64,000 nucleotides of DNA, taken from assembly GCF_040436345.1 (NCBI RefSeq), contig NC_133236.1:16757466-16821465 (forward strand), given 5' to 3'. Source of the stretch: Pagrus major. Taxonomy: Eukaryota; Chordata; Actinopteri; Spariformes; Sparidae. Shown piece after piece: positions 61,901 to 64,000 of the stretch (within the stretch, counting starts at the first letter, position 1; each line of letters starts with the position of its first letter). The notes below the pieces were generated by a model. That model did no database searches. It had not been told where the DNA came from and worked only from the letters and a program-made list of their open reading frames with translations. A program made the translations under genes and the position numbers.

Positions 61901-63315
61901 ATCAATAAAATTAAAGTTAATCAGTGAGCTTTAGAGGTGTAAATAAGTGGATATGGTTTTCTTTGTACCGAACCAGGCTAGCTGTTCCCCTCTGTTTCCA
62001 GTGTTTGTGCTAAGCTAACTGCAACTTAAAATACAGATATGACAGTGGTATCGGTCCTTTCATATATGTTTTGGCAAGAAAGTGAATGACAGTATCTCGT
62101 AAAATGTTGAACTATTCCTTTTATACACAAATGATTTTTTTTACAGATTAATATATTTTCTTGCATTGTATTCAACCATCTTCATTAGATGTGTGGAATA
62201 TAAAGAAACCCAAGACGAATGTAAAAATGTCATGTTTCTTTCTGTGTGAACTGGTTCTTCATATCCAATGAAAGCCCTCTGTCACAGCTCAAAACTGATA
62301 TTTTCTTCATCTCCTACACCAGGCAGGAACACTGTGAAACCCAAATGTTAAGGAAAAGAGTTAAAGATCTAGAGACAGAGTACAAACAACTACAGCTGGA
62401 GTATCAAGTGAAAGAGAGTCGTGTGGTAGATCTAGAGAGTGATGTTGAGGTATCTGTTTTTTTACACTATTTGGGAATGAACCTGTGAGTTTAAGTGTTT
62501 GTGAGTCTCAAGTGGTGCGGTACTTGGTTGTCATGTACTCTTTTTGCTGTTTGAGTTTTTTTTTTTAATGTCTTTAGTTCTCTGTGTTTGTAAAATTATT
62601 GGAAAAATGAATTATTTTAATCGCGAACATTTAGTATTTTTTTAATTTTATTTTGGCCTGCTGTCAACATGTTGCACTTTGTCATCATATCAGTATGTAG
62701 TCGTATCGTATGGGTGTTGTACTGTGTGGTATTTCATTTTAGTGACATACTCTCCATGAAGCATGCTCAAACAGAAGCCAGGTCTTTCATAAAAACATTG
62801 CACTGCTTTAATAAAAGAGCACAAGTCACCTCCCTCGAAATGTGAGAAACTGTTCAAAGGGAACACAGAAAGAATCATCCCTCAGAGTGTCTCTGTAATA
62901 ATGTGCAGCTTTCGTGTTTTTTGAATGGCTGGCAAGTTCATCATCAGTGTGAGGTGATTGTTCCCTCTGTGGTGCATTGGTTCCCGAAGTGAACAAACCT
63001 AAACAAGAAGAAACAAGAAACATTGCTGACTATTAAACTTTAAAAAGGTGAAAATACTTCGGAAACCAAAGCACCGACTCCCTCAGGTGTGCATCACACG
63101 GAACTTCGCACTTACTGTTTAATGTGTTCTTTGGACTCAGGATTTGGGAAAGTACCGCTGTGTGGAAAAAGAGACAGACATGCTGCTGTCCACTCTGTCA
63201 GCCATGCAGGAGAAGGCTCAACATCTGGAGTACAACCTGAGCGCAGAGACTCGCATCAAACTCGACCTGTTCTCGGCTCTGGGAGACGCCCGCAGACAGC
63301 TGGAAATCGCTCAAG
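52930..63315 (+). CDS. maco1: Macoilin (transmembrane protein 57) paralog, 10 exons, 3' end outside window
   Basis: Exons: 52930-53006, 54484-54625, 54737-54863, 55577-55700, 56632-56810, 58031-58493, 58592-58750, 59954-60124, 62323-62449, 63141-63315. Phases all close and yield 581 aa so far. Macoilin is a conserved ER/nuclear-envelope and neuronal protein with N-terminal membrane helices and a long C-terminal coiled coil. Seen here: a basic start (MKKRYVDANRLRKMKK), hydrophobic segments (TLVLLADFILEF, CVVFVCAAFTLDIFCLIFV, LHWLFFVASTYV, VSLWILLVYTEASLRLKDLK, IGYPVVYLGF), a Ser-rich charged linker (exon 6), and heptad-rich coiled coil ending LSAETRIKLDLFSALGDARR. Compared with the known family, the linker is shorter and divergent, so this looks like the faster-evolving fish paralog; a or b is not decided. 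The final exon (about 50 aa expected) is beyond 64,000 or unseen. Confidence 0.93.
55905..56525. repeat. hAT-type MITE copy in maco1 intron 4
   Basis: Starts GGTGCACAATATATATTGGG, carries ATTATAGCCGATAAT and TAATTATCGGTTATC, and ends ATATCACGCATCCCTA. Same family as 51954-52376 (shared GAAATTATAGCCGATAAT). Confidence 0.7.
57594..57920. repeat. MITE family 1, copy 4 (maco1 intron 5)
   Basis: Starts TGCGACTAACAATTATTTTC and ends TAATTGTTGCAGCTCTA, inverted to the start. The middle is diverged (CCAATAGTCCAAAACTCC). Confidence 0.7.
60318..62025. repeat. Arms of a long-inverted-repeat MITE with nested insertions (maco1 intron 8)
   Basis: The left arm (TTAACTTAGCTTCACATAAAGACCGG at about 60325) and right arm (CAGGCTAGCTGTTCCCCTCT ... 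GTGCTAAGCTAACTGC, 61975-62025) belong to the family of 8518-8890. The interior holds AGTA-type repeat (60390-61400) and family 1 copy 5, so they may be one element opened by later insertions or two separate solo arms. Confidence 0.45.
61448..61750. repeat. MITE family 1, copy 5 (maco1 intron 8)
   Basis: TTGGGCTGTAACTAATGATT, ATGTCTTGTTTTGTCCACAA, CGTAGAGGAGTAAAGACACC and the right end ACTTGATTAATCCTGGCATC follow the family order. Confidence 0.75.
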
Positions 63316-63559
63316 GTTCTCACTCTTTTTCTTTGTGCATTGTAATTTCTTTCATTTACAACTGACTGTCTCCAGTAGAAGAGTTACAGTGTGTGATTGT
63401 GTGTTATTTTGACAAGAAGTAGACCGTGAACCAACAAACAAGTGCTGAGTTTTTGTTGGAAATCTGCATCCAATAGCAACACTGTGTGGCCATAAAACGG
63501 TATATTGTGGCTCCACTCCTTTATCTTGAGGCATAGAAATATATATTAAGCTTGGCAGT

Positions 63560-63770
63560 CACATGCAATTGGATCTCACTCTCCCACTCTAGTTGCAAAT
63601 AAACAAATACATCACTGGGACAAATGAACACAATGTTTTTTATACAAAGAATGAAATAACTTAATGTCTAACATATGCTGAATTTATAAGAAGGCCCAAT
63701 TTTTTAAGGATATGTCATAGACAGTGTTTCATGCTTCTCATAACTTAACAACTCACAAAATTGGATTATT
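63560..63770. repeat. Dispersed repeat, copy 2 (partner at 31880-32105)
   Basis: Shares GTCATAGACAGTGTTTCA, AAGAAGGCC, ACTTAATGT and TACATCACTG in the same order with 31880-32105. Lies past the last visible maco1 exon. Confidence 0.65.
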
Positions 63771-64000
63771 TTCAACAGGCGACAAAGAAGTTGCCCTTAG
63801 TAGTTAATGTTTACTATATATGTAAAATTTGCCCTGTTTACCGTCAATAAATCGGTGTCAGGTAAGGCACACACTTTTTGCTTTGTTGCAAAGTTTCTCC
63901 TCACACAAAAACTCTCAAAATTGTGTGATTGGGCATGTTGCAGATTCTAGATAAATAATGCAAACAGCTGAAACAGACAGTGTGTTCACAAACATCTGCT

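Overview
The window is intron-rich, AT-leaning vertebrate nuclear DNA, most likely from a percomorph (perch-like) teleost. The signs are three spliced multi-exon genes with GT-AG introns, a high density of short DNA-transposon derivatives of the kind common in perciform genomes, tRNA-derived SINE pieces, LINE relics and CA/GA microsatellites. It carries no bacterial-style operons, CRISPR arrays or rRNA genes.

Layout. 0-0.9 kb: a promoter-like region with a weakly supported two-exon 34-residue ORF on the minus strand. 4.0-11.8 kb (minus): a complete ten-exon rhag gene (437 aa, every exon phase closes), the Rh-associated ammonia channel. 12-33 kb: about 21 kb without a gene I can support, holding repeats, one LINE relic, a hAT-type MITE with a perfect 8-bp target duplication, and unique sequence that may be regulatory. 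33.2-36.8 kb and 42.4-45.8 kb (both minus): two tandem CRISP-family (CAP superfamily) secreted-protein genes. Exon phases, promoters and 3' flanks match, so they are a segmental duplication. The distal copy (B) is a normal CRISP of about 243 aa with a full Cys-rich C-terminus. The proximal copy (A) has gained a large Gly/Ser/Arg/Thr repeat exon between signal peptide and CAP domain, has lost two CAP cysteines, and has a damaged last exon that removes the C-terminal Cys-rich domain. 46-52.7 kb: repeats and a LINE relic. 52.9-63.3 kb and beyond (plus): ten exons of a macoilin (maco1/tmem57) gene; the last exon or exons lie outside the window.

Context. In human, RHAG sits beside the CRISP cluster on 6p12 and the paralogous RHD/RHCE genes sit beside macoilin on 1p36. 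Finding rhag, CRISP genes and a macoilin paralog within 64 kb joins both arrangements, as expected if the ancestral Rh block was duplicated and then sorted. The three gene families have no known shared pathway: Rhag moves ammonia (and possibly CO2) across erythrocyte or gill membranes, CRISPs are secreted disulfide-rich proteins, and macoilin is an ER/neuronal membrane coiled-coil protein. The linkage looks historical.

The most unusual item is CRISP-like gene A: a repeat-extended, C-terminally reduced secreted CAP protein, with an inferred 7-nt microexon that its sister gene appears to have reduced to 1 nt. All gene models are conceptual splices made by eye, and repeat limits are approximate unless a target duplication is named.
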